From assembly GCF_000485595.1 (NCBI RefSeq), contig NW_014577570.1:5719-69718 (forward strand): a stretch of 64,000 nt of DNA. Direction: 5' to 3'. Positions within the stretch are counted from its first letter, which is position 1, and each line of letters begins with the position of its first letter. The notes beneath the pieces were generated by a model, which saw nothing but the letters and a program-made list of their open reading frames with translations, made no database searches and was not told where the DNA came from. Made by a program: the position numbers and the translations under genes. Positions 52,505-63,890 of this stretch are shown here, piece by piece. This DNA is from Priapulus caudatus (lineage: Eukaryota; Priapulida; Priapulimorpha; Priapulimorphida; Priapulidae).

Positions 52505-55500
52505 GTGAGTGATTTGATTAGTTATTATATTTAGTAAAATATTGATGTGCCACACATGCAATGTATCTTGGTTGAGTGATAATATACAGTGTACACTCAA
52601 AAAGTGCATAATTGTAGACTTTTCTCACTAAGTACATAATACGTGCAAGAAGCAGTGTCTCACAGGTCAACCTAAAGCCTCTAAAGAGAGAATATATTGG
52701 CAATTTAGCAGCCTGAATGCTATTGTGTGCTATTGCTGTGCATACATCTAAATGTTGTATTGATACAGAACGAGCCTGCAAATTGCATGTGCAAGAAATT
52801 GTTTTTTGTTATCTAACTAAAACATGCAATAAAAAATTTAAAAATTAAAATAAAAAATGTAGCAAAAATGCTCGGCCTTGCCACACGTAATTCACAAAGT
52901 ATCTTGCATACCCTGCATGCCCTTGTTTGTTTCAGATCCACGTACTAGAGACTGGCCATTATGCGGTTCTGCAGTACCCATTGCCATTCTCACCGTCGTG
53001 TACCTTGGCATGGTGTACTTTGGTTCGAAATGGATGAAGAATCGGCCTCCATTCTCATTGACAAAGCTGTTGATAGTCTATAATCTGGCACTCACAGCAC
53101 TCTCCGGCTATGTGTTCATCGAGGTAGGTTTGTAGGATACATATATACAAGCGCATTATGCGTGGAACACAAAATTTGCTACTTTATTCTTGTCACTATA
53201 GATGCTTTGTGCTGTCATGATGCCTTAGAGTTGCAAAAGTATGTTAGAGTAAAGATAACTTTCTTTGAGTGGTGGGTGTTATCATTAACAGATATATGCA
53301 ACATACATCGGGAAGTTTAAGTTAGATGGAAAAGTTTTAGTGTGCCTGAAATATATTTGTACCGAATATATTAGTATAATTTTAACCAATAGCACCCATC
53401 ATCACCCATCTGCGAAGTGATACTCTAGGCAAGTCTGTGAGCGAGGCGGAAGTGACCCAGCGGGCATTTGAATGCAGTGAAGTTTGTGTTTACAGCTTTT
53501 GCTGAGTTCGTGGAGAGCAGCTTACAGTTGGACATGTGCTGCTTACACTGTTAAGCCAATAGAGGCTAGGGTAAGTTTGTATGAATGCTGTTTAAGGTTA
53601 CTTTAGCGGTTAGTATATTGTTACGTAGTTGTACCGTTTATAGTTTTGTTTCACGAGAGATGGCGCTGGCGGGCGGTTGTTACGGTACAGTTCCCCATCA
53701 TCTACCTCTAACTTCCCCCACTCTCTTAGTAGTGCACAGCGATGGCGCTACTCTGCCTTTTCCTGGCTGAGGAATATATTTTCCGTCAAACCCACTGCAG
53801 GACGTTCTTGATGGCTGGACCACTCTGTTGACCTTGTTTGATGTCAATCTTCTGGGTAGAGTTGCACTCCACTGTTACATCATGGTTTCCGACCATGCTT
53901 GGTGCCACCATAACTGTCGATATGGCCGGGACAGATGCGATCCCCCACTACTAATAGCCTGGATGTTCTGAGGAGAAACTGACTGGGTGCATCTGGTCAT
54001 GTAATCAGCCATGTCCACAGGCCTACGGGACAGCACATCTGCATCTATGTTTTTCTTTCCAGGGCGGTACTTAATCTTAAATGGGTAAAACTCTGCCAAC
54101 TCTGCAACCCAGCGGCAACCCGTGGCGTTAAGCTTTGCGGTACTCAGTATATACGTCAAGGGGCTGTTGTCGGTGAAGACTGTTAAGGACTTTGCATGCA
54201 GCAGGTAATTTCTAAAATGTTCAGTCACGGCCCACTTCAGCGCAAGGAACTCCAGTTTTCCAGAATGTAGATGGTAATTCTTCTCTGCTGGGGACAGACT
54301 CCTCGAGGCATACCCAATCACCTGCAGCGACTCGCCCTGTTGTTGGTAGAGTACCGCTCCAAGTCCTTCACTAGATGCATCTGTGTGTAGGATGAATAGC
54401 AATTCAAAGTCTGGGTAGCCCATGACAGGTGCAGAGGATAATGCAACTCGTCAATGCAATTACTCACTACCTCCTGGTGGTGTGGCTGCCAACTGATGGC
54501 TGCGTTTGACGGGAGCTAACCTGTCTTGGGCTTGGACGGCTTACGCTTTCTTTCTGATGGTTCTTAGGCTGCATACCTGGTAAAGAGGTCAAACAAAGGC
54601 CTTGCCCTCTTGGAGTAGTCCCTCAAGTATCTCCTGTAGTAACCCAACAGTACAAGCACCTTTCTCACCTCCCCGACAGTGTGGGGGGTTCTTTCCTTCA
54701 ACTTCACCATGGCAGCAATTTCCTTTTCATCGGCCCTGTATCCCTCCGCAGACACAATACGGCTTAAGTACTTTACTTCTGACTGCAATAGGCAACACTT
54801 TGCTGGTTTCATCTTAACACCATGCCGCTGAAACAGCTGTAGTACTGTTCTGAGGTGGTCAACATGCTCCTGGAATGTCTGACTGTATACCAGCACATCG
54901 TCCAGGTAGACCTCACAGATTTTGTGTATCACCTCGTGCAGGATCTCCTCCATAAATCTTTGGTAACAGGGTGGTGCATTCGACAGGCCATATGGGATTC
55001 TCACCCATTTATGTAGGCTCAGAGGGGTGATGAAGGCGGTAAGATCTACAAAGCCTTGGTGATACGCCTTTCCCTAATCGAGTGCTGAAAACCACCTATT
55101 ACCAACGAGTCCTTCTAATGTCTCTTGCACTCTTGGCAAGGGATGGCGGTCTGGAATCGTCTTCCGATTGAGAGCTCTGTAGTCGACACATATCTCAGTG
55201 TACCGTCCTTTTTTCTGACGCAAACAAGGGGCGACGAGTAAGCAGATTTAGATTTCCGTACCCAGCCCTTCTCAATCAGATCTTGCAGGTATCTTTTCAC
55301 CTCCTCATACATGGGCCGGGGTATCCCCGTATAACTCTTCTGTGCAGGGATGGCGTCCTTCACGTTAATCTTCAGACTCAGCCCCGGGCAGTAGTCCGTA
55401 GTCCTCCTCGTCCCGCATGAAGGCACAACTCTCTTCCCTCAACATCTGCTTAGCAATACCCTGCTGCTCCTCGTCTAGGTGCGCTAGGTCGATGGGTGGG

Positions 55501-58500
55501 TCCTACTGCTCAGCTGTATTTACTACTTGATTCACCACACCCCGAGGAAGGCCTCTAAAAATTCTCCTCTTGTCACCCACAACAACTGACTCTCCCTCAT
55601 TCAGAGCCTCCATGACGTTAAAACCCACAATGGGTTCCGGCAGGGGTCCGGTGGCAACTAGGAACGGCACCTCTACCACGCACGAATGGTCGCCATCAAA
55701 CGATGCTTCGACTTTGATGTTTACTAATCCTTTAAATGGTATCTTGTGGCTAGAGGCAGACGTTAATTCCAATGGCGTGTCCAGCACCTCCTCGATACTC
55801 CGGACAGGTAAGTTAGGGAACTCCCTCTCTAGCATTTCGGTGTGTATCATAGGTACGGCTGCTCCGGTGTTCCACAGGACTGGGTACTCCTTGCCTTCCA
55901 GGTATAGGGTGACGACACACTTTCTTCCTACTAACCTGGCCACCTTTCCATTAGCTACTCCCTGTCGCCGATGAAAATTGCGGGGTCTTACTGGGGGTCC
56001 ACCTGTCCTGTGCCCGCCAGAGCAGATGGCCGTCCGTTTCCCGTCTGGTAGCTGCATTCCTTAGCAACGTGGCCAGTACCGCCACACTTGAAACAGTGAT
56101 TACACCTCTGCTGCTTTTCCCTGCAACCCTGGCAGCCAAAGGTCCTCCTTCTTACTTCTTACCTTTGACCTTGCCTCTGCTGACTCTGGGGCTTCCAACT
56201 CTTCACCTCCTGTCTCATCTCACTCAGCTCCTTTCTGAGCATCTCCTTCACTTCTCTCTTCCAGCCTTCTAAGTTCTCCTGACTTATCGAGGATACTTTC
56301 GCGCTTTTGTTATGTTTAGCCTGCACCTCTTTTGTCAACAGGGCTCTTTTCTTTGCAACCTCCAGAATGTTACAATCTGAGGCACCCGGTGGTAAGGACC
56401 TCATCTCACATCTGAGGGATTTCTCTCTTAGCCCAGTTACCAGCGAATGTCTCATGGTCTCATCCACTAGGTCCTTGTTGTAGCCAGCCACCATTACTCT
56501 CTGCTGGATACTCATCACCCTCAGGATGAAGTCGATGGGTGATTCGTTGGTCCCTTGGACCGCTGAGCACAGGCTCTAGTAGAGCTCCCGGCCGTCCCCT
56601 ACTTGGTAATGGCTGGCTAAAATTTCCATTACCTCCATTAGGCCGATGTCGCCTTGCCCCTCCAAATAGGCCTTGACTTGTAACTTTGGCGCTGTTGCCC
56701 TTACAACGCCCTGGACTAATTCCTTCTCCGTTACCCCTCTCTCTCGGGCCCGGTCAAGCTGATGCTGTACTGACGCATATGAGAGGGTGCTAGGGTCACC
56801 CAGCTCACCAATTTTACTCACAATAACAAAGTCCTTGAGGGTGACCGACTCCGGAACCGCGGGCTGCACCTGCAGCTGTCTCTCCATCAGCTGCGTTAGC
56901 ATTTTGATCTGTTCTAGCTGAGTCTCCACCACACGTTGCAGGCCCATGGTAGGTTGTACAGAGCAGGGCGCAGGACTTGCTGTTCCTGTACCGCCAACAG
57001 CGGCATCCTGTTCCGCGTTTGACATGCTGTTACTCTATTCAGGGGCCCCACGTTGGGCGCCAAATGTTACTAGTATTAACGTGTGTGTTATCAGCATAAA
57101 TACCAGTCCTCGGAGTTCAGGCCCCTGTCTTGCTGTTGTCGAACGCTCACGCGAGGATTTCCAGTAAAACACCAAACTCTAGACGATCGGCAGCCCAGAT
57201 ATCGCACGAAACGTGAAAAACGCTGCGTAGCGGCACACTAGCACAACTACACTGCACTGATTGAATAGCAACTTCAACGGGTCCACTATAAACGCAAAAG
57301 CGGCGCAATCGCTGAATTGAGCAGTTCTGGCCATTGCACGACGGGTTTGACTACCCAGGTAGCTAGACATTTCCTAGAAAGTTGCCTCGAAAATTCCTCG
57401 GCGCGCTTTGTTTGCTGTAAAAAACGGAGTTTAACTTTTTTGTTGACATGACTGTACATCAGTGTACATCAGTGTAGTACATATGGCGTGCGATAGATGG
57501 CGCAACGAGGCTATATGCATAGTAGACTGGTACCCGTTCGCCACCTTCACTCCGGCATATATCCTTTGCTATAGTACTATAGTATAGTAACTAGTAGTAG
57601 GAGTACTAGTAGTCTAGTAGTGCGAGCCGATGCAGACCCCAGTATAATGGGGGTGAGGATAAACCCGCACCCTGACATTAGCAAAGCGCAGTTATAACGT
57701 CTGCATTTGCGGACTAGGGGTGCATATGATATAAGGCAAGGTCACATAGATAATAGAGATGCCACATAATGTATTAATGGTTTATATATACAAAAAGCTC
57801 CCAGCAAATGATTAGATACTATATATAATGCTAATAAAGTAAGCTGTATTCAAATGCTGCACTTTCGCCTTACTGCTGTCATCGAAAATCGAAAATTGAA
57901 ATACTAACTCGTTCGCACACTCAGGATACCACTGCCACAATGTTAGCACTATTTTTAAAGTGGGCGGAGCTCTGGGGAAATGCAGCGAATGGCGATTGTT
58001 AAGCAGCGTATGATTTGAAAGAGGTAACTGGGCGCACAATCCGCGTACTATTTCGTATCAGTATTTTATGAAATTTTCCATTAAATAATGGTCTGATTTT
58101 TATTATGTTTCTAAGTTTTTATGTTTGGAACTTAAAGTCAAAACGCCTAAGACCACACGGAAATGGAACCACGGCGAAATCAAAAGCTTGACTCTCGCCC
58201 CCCCCCATCTGTACGACCCCATTTAAGTCACGAGTTCCTCCCACGTCCCAAATGTCTGCCCTCTCTGTCCCCCGCTAAAATTCCGGACTGTTCACTGGCA
58301 GCTATAGATNNNNNNNNNNTTTATTATGTTTCCAAGTTTTTATGATTGGAACTTATAGTCAAAACGCCTAAGACCACACGGAAATGGAACCACGGTGAAA
58401 TCAAAAGCTTCGCTGTCGCCCCCTATTTGTACGACCCCCCATCTAAGTCGCGAGTTCCTCCCACGTCCCAAATGTCTGCCCTCTCTGTCCCCCGCTAAAA

Positions 58501-59831
58501 TTCCGGACTGTTCACTGGCAGCTATGGATTCGTACGCCGACCTATGCATTCGGCGCATGGATCCATAGCTGCCAGCGCTGCATACATTCGTAGGACGTTC
58601 CCGCGGTCGCGTGCGCCTTGCCGCGGCTAGGATCAACACCTCCTTTCGGCAACACTTCTCTGGTATCCCATCTCATCTGGATGTAATTAAAACTTGTTAT
58701 TTCCCAAAAAATATCCGTCTATTCACAAAAGCATCTCTCCTTTCTTCGCTTTCGCGTCACTCTCCCATGTAACAACCGCCTGCCAGCGCCACCTCTCGTG
58801 AAACAAAACTATAAACGGTACAACTACGTAACAATATACTAACCGCTACATTACTCTCCAGGTTTTAGGCAAAATTTTACCGATTTTTCATTTTTATTCT
58901 TACTCGATGGCTAACACTAGGTGCCACCTCTGTACATATTTATTTCTTCATAATATAACGATACATGTGAACTTTCAGAGCATTTCGATTGCCCACGTAC
59001 ACGTGTAGTGAGCCGTGGCTGATGACGTCAGAGACATGATACAACCTGAGTTTTCACGATATTCATAAAGCCAGTATCATTCAGCATCTTACACTCGTTT
59101 TGATGGTAAAATATTGCTGTAAAAAAGCGCATCAGGGATTGTTATTAAGTGCCGTATTTTATGAGTTATGGCTCTTTATTCGCTAAAATTTTCGATTCTA
59201 ACACACAACTTGATTTTTAAGAGTTTTTTTTCAATTTTTTCAGTAAATATGAAACGTAAAGAAAAATCCTGATGTGCTATTTTGGTACATATTGTGCTTA
59301 ACCTGTGGCGAAACTTTTGCTTCCTCACTCTTTGTGGTAATTGAGAAATATCCAAAATAAAACTTTTACATAAAAATTCAAAATTTGTGTGGCAGCATTA
59401 GGTGCTGGAAATTTCATGAATTTTTTTGGCTTGAGCATAGAGATATATCTCCTCTATAAATAAAACGTGTGATTGATTCGACTCATTCGTCAATAAACGT
59501 TTAATCTTCATTATAGCAATACCCGTGCAAAAGGTGGAGAGTAACCTTAAATACAGAACCGTCGTTTTTAACCATCGAAGCTATACTGAACTGTTTAATT
59601 ACGGATTAGTGAAGTTCAATCTGGAGAAGAAACATGGGTGTTTACACGTTTGTGTGCAGGTGGTCAATGTGCAATGGTGGTACTACATCTCCAAGGTGAT
59701 TGAGCTTGCTGACACACTGTTCATGGTGCTGCGGAAGAAGAACAGACAGATCACGTTCTTGCACGTCTACCATCATTCCTCCATGTTTGTCAACTGGTAC
59801 TTTGTCATGAAGATCGCTCCTCAGGGAGAAG
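52456..59831 (+). CDS. ELOVL: ELOVL very-long-chain fatty-acid elongase, 5' part (coding exons 1-4)
   Basis: ELOVL proteins are multi-pass ER membrane condensing enzymes (3-ketoacyl-CoA synthases) that add two carbons from malonyl-CoA to long-chain acyl-CoA. Four exons join in phase: 52456-52504, 52936-53123, 53496-53570 and 59660-59831, giving 161 residues of an expected 270-320. Visible hallmarks are YRKFHETSDPRTRDWPL at the N-terminus, a membrane segment AVPIAILTVVYLGMVYFGSK, WMKNRPPF, KVIELADTLFMVLRKKN (family: K-x-x-ELxDT-x-F-x-VLRKK) and the histidine box HVYHH at residues 139-143, which belongs to the active site. It looks closest to the ELOVL4/ELOVL1/7 group, but this is tentative. 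Intron 3 (6.1 kb) holds a decayed Gypsy element on the opposite strand. The remaining exons lie beyond 64000. Confidence 0.93.
52936..53123 (+). CDS. ELOVL: ELOVL coding exon 2
   Basis: Acceptor TTGTTTGTTTCAG, donor GAG/GTAGGT; 188 nt encoding DPRTRDWPLCGSAVPIAILT, VVYLGMVYFGSKWMKNRPPF and SLTKLLIVYNLALTALSGYV then FIE. It contains the first one or two membrane segments. Confidence 0.95.
53124..53495. other. ELOVL intron 2
   Basis: No repeat or other feature recognised. Confidence 0.5.
53496..53570 (+). CDS. ELOVL: ELOVL coding exon 3
   Basis: A 75-nt exon between TTTGTGTTTACAG and GTAAGT, phase 0 on both sides, encoding LLLSSWRAAYSWTCAAYTVK then PIEAR. It matches the family's L-x-x-W-x-x-x-YSW-x-C-x-P(V) segment. 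Confidence 0.9.
53604..53683. repeat. 80-bp repeat, inverted copy at 58769-58848
   Basis: TAGCGGTTAGTATATTGTTA ... GGCGGTTGTTAC; its reverse complement lies 5.1 kb downstream, so the pair encloses the Gypsy remnant. It may be two insertions of one family or the ends of a larger composite element. Confidence 0.85.
53875..54423 (-). pseudogene. Gypsy RNase H region
   Basis: Contains HTDASSEGLGAVLYQQQ, EKNYHLHSGKLEFLALKWAV, FTDNSPLTYIL and RPGKKNIDADVLSRRP, the standard Gypsy RNase H series with its catalytic Asp and Glu positions. It is out of frame with the preceding reverse transcriptase. Confidence 0.92.
54564..55004 (-). pseudogene. Gypsy reverse transcriptase, core with YLDD
   Basis: MRIPYGLSNAPPCYQRFMEE, then YLDDVLVYS (catalytic YxDD box near 54905), thumb/connection GYYRRYLRDYSKRARPLFDL. 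One of the segments left after frame breaks. Confidence 0.93.
55115..55426 (-). pseudogene. Gypsy reverse transcriptase, N-terminal segment
   Basis: GWVRKSKSAYSSPLVCVRKK then DGTLRY, the typical entry to Gypsy reverse transcriptases. The usual RxCVDYRxLN box is lost here through a frame or base change, and the segment is shifted relative to its neighbours. Confidence 0.88.
55503..56057 (-). pseudogene. Gypsy retropepsin with altered active site
   Basis: An aspartic protease domain in which the usual DTGA is NTGAA (YPVLWNTGAAVPMIH); the codon is AAC at about 55871. Loss of the catalytic Asp predicts an inactive enzyme. Starts in a frame overlapping the end of gag, as expected for a gag-pol frameshift arrangement. 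Confidence 0.88.
55991..57025 (-). pseudogene. Gypsy gag with CCHC zinc knuckle and two in-frame stops
   Basis: Starts MSNAEQDAAVGG at 57025. One reading frame continues through an in-frame TAG (56576-56578) and TAA (56159-56161) to a CCHC knuckle (CFKCGGTGHVAKEC) near 56060-56100, preceded by further cysteines (CQGC...CNHC). Confidence 0.85.
57045..57062 (-). other. Primer-binding site, tRNA-Lys type
   Basis: The minus strand reads TGGCGCCCAACGTGGGGC, complementary to the 3' end of tRNA-Lys as used by many LTR elements. It starts two bases after the LTR end. Confidence 0.85.
57065..57436 (-). repeat. Probable 5' LTR of the Gypsy element
   Basis: The end next to the primer-binding site is exact (plus strand TGTTACTAGTATTAACG). 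The outer end is uncertain, because no 3' LTR survives for comparison; about 57436 is a guess. Confidence 0.5.
57437..58098. repeat. ELOVL intron 3 spacer and dispersed repeat
   Basis: Short CTAGTAGTAGTAG repeats lie near 57595. From about 57915 the sequence ACTCAGGATACCACTGCCAC ... AAAGTGGGCGGAGCTC matches 33905-33990 and continues like 34170-34330. Confidence 0.6.
58099..58529. repeat. About 210-bp direct repeat across a 10-N gap
   Basis: 58099-58309 and 58320-58529 are near-identical and meet at ten N (58310-58319). Like the junction at 38576, this looks like two overlapping contigs placed end to end. Confidence 0.85.
58530..59659. other. ELOVL intron 3, remaining part
   Basis: Contains an inverted GCAGCTATGGATTCGTA / GGATCCATAGCTGC pair at about 58520-58575, the 80-bp inverted repeat partner at 58769-58848 and AT-rich sequence up to the exon 4 acceptor. 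Confidence 0.5.
59660..59831 (+). CDS. ELOVL: ELOVL coding exon 4 with histidine box
   Basis: Acceptor TTTGTGTGCAG, donor AAG/GTGGGT; 172 nt, phase 0 to phase 1, encoding VVNVQWWYYISKVIELADTL, FMVLRKKNRQITFLHVYHHS and SMFVNWYFVMKIAPQGE. HVYHH is the conserved HxxHH catalytic box. Confidence 0.97.
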
Positions 59832-59894
59832 GTGGGTGCACAGCATTCAGGGATGCAAAATAATTTATTTTAAATCGTTTTTTTTATTAATCTG

Positions 59895-59952
59895 ATTATT
59901 ATCAAGAGTCCATAATAAAAAAAAAGATCTATTATGGACTCTTGTTATTATG
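59895..59952. repeat. Perfect small hairpin in ELOVL intron 4
   Basis: AAGAGTCCATAATA and TATTATGGACTCTT pair around an A-rich loop. Confidence 0.75.
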
Positions 59953-60175
59953 TAAAGCACGTGTTTATTTTTCTTTTGTTTTTCTGACAGTGACATGGTG
60001 GCTGTTCTGTTTGAACCAAATATAAATAATTTATGGCACAATCAAACTTTAGGACCCCCGTAAGTAATTAATCATTATCTTTATCACTGTGATCATGATT
60101 GATCTAACCTATAATCCCTAACCCTAACCCTAAGCGAACCGACTATAAACCTAACTCTAACCCCACCTAATAACT

Positions 60176-61266
60176 GAATTCTATGGAAGGCCATTACCGC
60201 CAAAACCTACCTATTTTAATCGCGCTTAAAATGTATTTTAAGCGCGATTTAATTCCAGGCAATTAGAACAGTGGTTTTTAATCGCGATTAAAATAGATTT
60301 TAAGCGCGATTAAATTCCAGCCAATCAGAACAGTGGTTTTTAATCGCGATTAAAATAGATTTTAAGCGTGATTAAATTCCAGCCAATCAGAACAGTGGTT
60401 TTTAATCGCGATTAAAATAGATTTTAAGCACAATTAAATTGTGGTAGCTGTGTGTGTGTGTGTTTGTTGGTGTGTTGTGGTGTCCGTCGTGTGTGTGTGG
60501 TGTGTGTGTGTCGTTTTGTGTGTGTGTATGTGTGTAATGGAAGAGGGTTTGGGGGTGTGAACCATCGGTTGATTTGTGTGTCAGCGTATGGTTATGAAGG
60601 CCGTCTGAACGGTGATGATCGTCACATGCTGTGTACCATACACCATACACACATATATGTGCCGGATTACTTCGTTCCTTACTACTAGGCCGGACGTAGC
60701 ATGCTTTATCACGGCTGTAATATACGTATAGAATATTAAGCATATAGTAAGATATAGTCCAGCACAGCACTGACAGGGGCGGGATTTATAACAGTATGGT
60801 TATAATTGTGATTATTAATATTACAATAAACAGCGATAGCATAACGTCCTATATAGAACTGACACACACACACACAGCATAATAATAATTAATAATAAAA
60901 AATATGAAATAAAAATAATTGTTTATACTGTCAGCATTGCACTACATACAATTGTTTACATAGCACACGCGCATGGTTTAGTTGTGATTCATTGCCATTT
61001 GCTCTTTGGATTGTGAATTTGATAAGTTGACTCATGAAATTATCAACGCCTTCGTTTGCAAACGAATCTATGTACAATGAATAGAATATCCGCCTATCAG
61101 ATAAGTAACGCAATAAATAACACACACAACACAGCACACACACAAACACACACACACACACACACACCTACACACACACACACACACAGCACAACCCACC
61201 ACCCATAACAACACACAACACAAAACACACACACACACACACATCACACACTCACACACACACACG

Positions 61267-61335
<69 letters not shown>

Positions 61336-61561
61336 CACACACGCACAAAAACCTACCTATTTTAATCGCGCTTAAAATCTATTTTAATCGCGATTAAAAC
61401 CCACTGTTCTGATTGGCTGGAATTTAATCGCGCTTAAAATCTATTTTAATTGCGATTAAAAACCATTGTTCTGATTGGCTGGAATTCAATCGCGCTTAAA
61501 ATACATTTTAAGCGCGATTAAAATAGGTAGATTTTGGCGGTAATGGCCTTCCATAGAATTC
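60176..61561. mobile_element. Foldback element with repeated subterminal units
   Basis: Ends GAATTCTATGGAAGGCCATT and its complement, with inverted arms of about 215-260 bp. Each arm contains tandem units that combine TTTTAATCGCGATTAAAA palindromes with AATTCCAGCCAATCAGAACA. The middle holds GT/AC microsatellites (60445-60530, 61120-61345). TAAC occurs next to each end. No transposase. Confidence 0.85.
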
Positions 61562-61606
61562 TAACGTCCGAAAGTTAGCGTCATTCTTTGGTAACACCCC
61601 AGTTGG

Positions 61607-61735
61607 TCTAGGCCTGCTAACTCCCATTTCGCCTACGCTCATTTCGCCTACGGACGTCCCATTTCGTTTCGTCTACACTCAGAATCGGCAATATTCCCAT
61701 TTCGCCTACTCCCATTTAGTCTACTCTTCTAATAA
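61607..61735. repeat. TCCCATTTCGCCTAC repeat, third copy
   Basis: Same family as 30596-30705 and 33600-33725. Confidence 0.8.
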
Positions 61736-62217
61736 ATAATATAATAGTGTTATTTCATCTACCACTTATAGTTGGGTCATCTGGAGCAATTCCGTGACCG
61801 TGGAGATCGAGCGAAAGTTCGTTTCTCAGTGGATTTGTATTCTATGATTTATGATAAAAAATTTAGCAGAGGTGTCTTTAGCGAAAGTGTGGGCATAACC
61901 CATGAGAGCCCAAAATCCAAAATGGCCGTCGTCTGCCATTTTGAGAAATATATTTCCAATGGTTTGGCCTACGTACGCTCAGTATATGGTTTCTGTTTTT
62001 TTTGGGTCGAGAAATTCATATTTGATGTCGGTTTGATGATTTGACCTAGTCTTGACCTTCAAATCCAAGATAGCCGCCGATTTTCAGCTCACAGAGGTCA
62101 ATTTTTCAAATTCGTCATAGTGTCTTCATAATATGCTCTAATGAAAACTCTCTTCATGTTGAATTGAGTGATGGACAGTACAAGTACATAAACTTTATCG
62201 CAGAGGTTAAATAAATG
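61736..62217. other. ELOVL intron, no exon found
   Basis: A 90-residue frame at 61772-62044 has no ELOVL similarity and no recognised family. CCAAAATGGCCGTCGTCTGC and a later CCAAGATAGCCGCC suggest a repeat. Confidence 0.35.
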
Positions 62218-63890
62218 TATATCAGCCATTCCACGTAAGTGTATACACCAAAGTTGAAAACTGAAGTGAGAGCTAGTGACATGAATTTTTGTTATTAAGA
62301 GAAATAATGAAATGGTTTAAATCTAAAATTTCATGTAAATAGGCCCTTTTATTAAAGAATCACAGCTTCTTGAATGTGGGTGAATTTAATGACGGCAAAT
62401 GTGGTTAAACGTGCTTCTCATAATCAGAAAAACTTCTATTATCTAAAGCTTCAGTTATGAATAAGCCAGCCTTTATTAAGTAGCTAATACATCATATTTC
62501 ATAAAAAATTAGGATGCCTATTAATTCGCATCAGCATTAAATTCCCTGTAATTGATATGATGAAAACATCCTCAAAATGTGTCACTCGAATCACACAAAA
62601 AGTAGAATTTTTAAGTATGTGAAGAAAATAAAACGGATAGCAACAAATGCTACTGGTAATTCTTCTAATGCTACCTTTTCAGTTTAGTTGAATACATTTT
62701 TATTTATTTTTCAATCCTGCAAAAAAAAACTACCTCACATATATCACGCGAGTCACATTTATGGGCTGTCACTCGAGTCACCTGCATGCACTGTTGATCA
62801 TTATGAGAGGAATGATGTCTTTTTAAACAAATATACAATGTGGGAAGTAAGCACTGACATGTAGAACTACTTTGAACATAGAACCACATGAAAGTTACCA
62901 ATAAAAATAAAAATAGGATATCACAAACCATTCTGCGTGACTCGCGTGACGGGCTACGAACACGTGTTTTGAAGTATACTTCACACCTAAGAGATTTTGT
63001 AAAATATTATAAGTTTGATCTGAGTTATACCTGGTGAACTAGGTACCCAATACCCTTCATCACTCCATAGGGCCTACATCGTTTGCATTGCTAGAAACCT
63101 TTCTTCAAGTAGGCAACATCCTTCTAAGTATGTGACTTGTGTGACATTGTAGCTCATAGCATTAACAAATGCTAGGGTAATTCGAATTTTGATGACTGAA
63201 ATGCTTTGATCCGTAAAGAAAAAGTTAATACTTAGTTTCTACCAATGTACCATATGATTCATTGTGAAAACAGGTGAAATATTGTAAGTCTCAGCTTTGT
63301 ATAAGAAGAATGGTACATACGCTATGCATGGATTGTCAGCATACAATATTTTCCTTGTTATCACATGGTAGTAACTAAGTATTGACTTTTTCTTCATGGG
63401 TCATAACATTTTAGTCTTCAAAATTCTGATTACCCTAACATTTGTTAATTAATGCTATGAGCTACTATGTCACGCGAGTCACAGAATAGTGTCACGCGAG
63501 TCACATACTTAGAAGAATGTTGCTCACTTCAGATGAGGTTTATAGCAATCCAAATGTTGCACGGAGTGGTCAAGGGTATTGGGTACCTGGTGAACTACTC
63601 AGATAAACTCAGATAAACCTGATAGTATTCTACGAAAAGTCTAAATTGTGAAGTATACTTCAAAACATGTGTTAGTAACCCGTCACGCGAGTCACGCACA
63701 ATAGTTTGTGATATCCGAGAAAATATTAGTGTGGCTGCAATAATTTCAATGCTAAAATATGCATAACTGGTACCTTTGCTAAAATAGTTTTTTTTTAACA
63801 AGTAGCAGCAAACTAATATAGGACTGGCAGATTATTACAAGTTGAATTTTTTGTAGAAATGTCGCGAGTCACGGTGGAATGGCTGATATC
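62218..63890. mobile_element. Large imperfect foldback element with GTCACGCGAGTCAC motifs
   Basis: Ends ATATCAGCCATTCCAC and GTGGAATGGCTGATAT. Inner arms at about 62920-63260 and 63350-63720 are imperfect reverse complements (for example GGTGAACTAGGTACCCAATA against TATTGGGTACCTGGTGAACT). About eight GTCACGCGAGTCAC-like motifs occur in both arms. No protein-coding region. Confidence 0.7.

Larger units (their letters stand above)
53787..57436 (-). mobile_element. Ty3/Gypsy LTR retrotransposon, truncated and decayed, in ELOVL intron 3
   Basis: Runs on the minus strand: 5' LTR (57065 to about 57436), primer-binding site, gag, then protease, reverse transcriptase and RNase H. It ends near 53787 just after a linker (STQKIDIKQGQQSGPAIKNV), so integrase and the 3' LTR are missing. 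Multiple stops and frameshifts break both genes. It lies opposite to ELOVL transcription. Confidence 0.92.

Noticed and set aside
53787-57436. Intact, mobile Gypsy element
   Set aside because: Integrase and 3' LTR are missing, gag has two in-frame stops, pol is split by frameshifts and the protease Asp is replaced.
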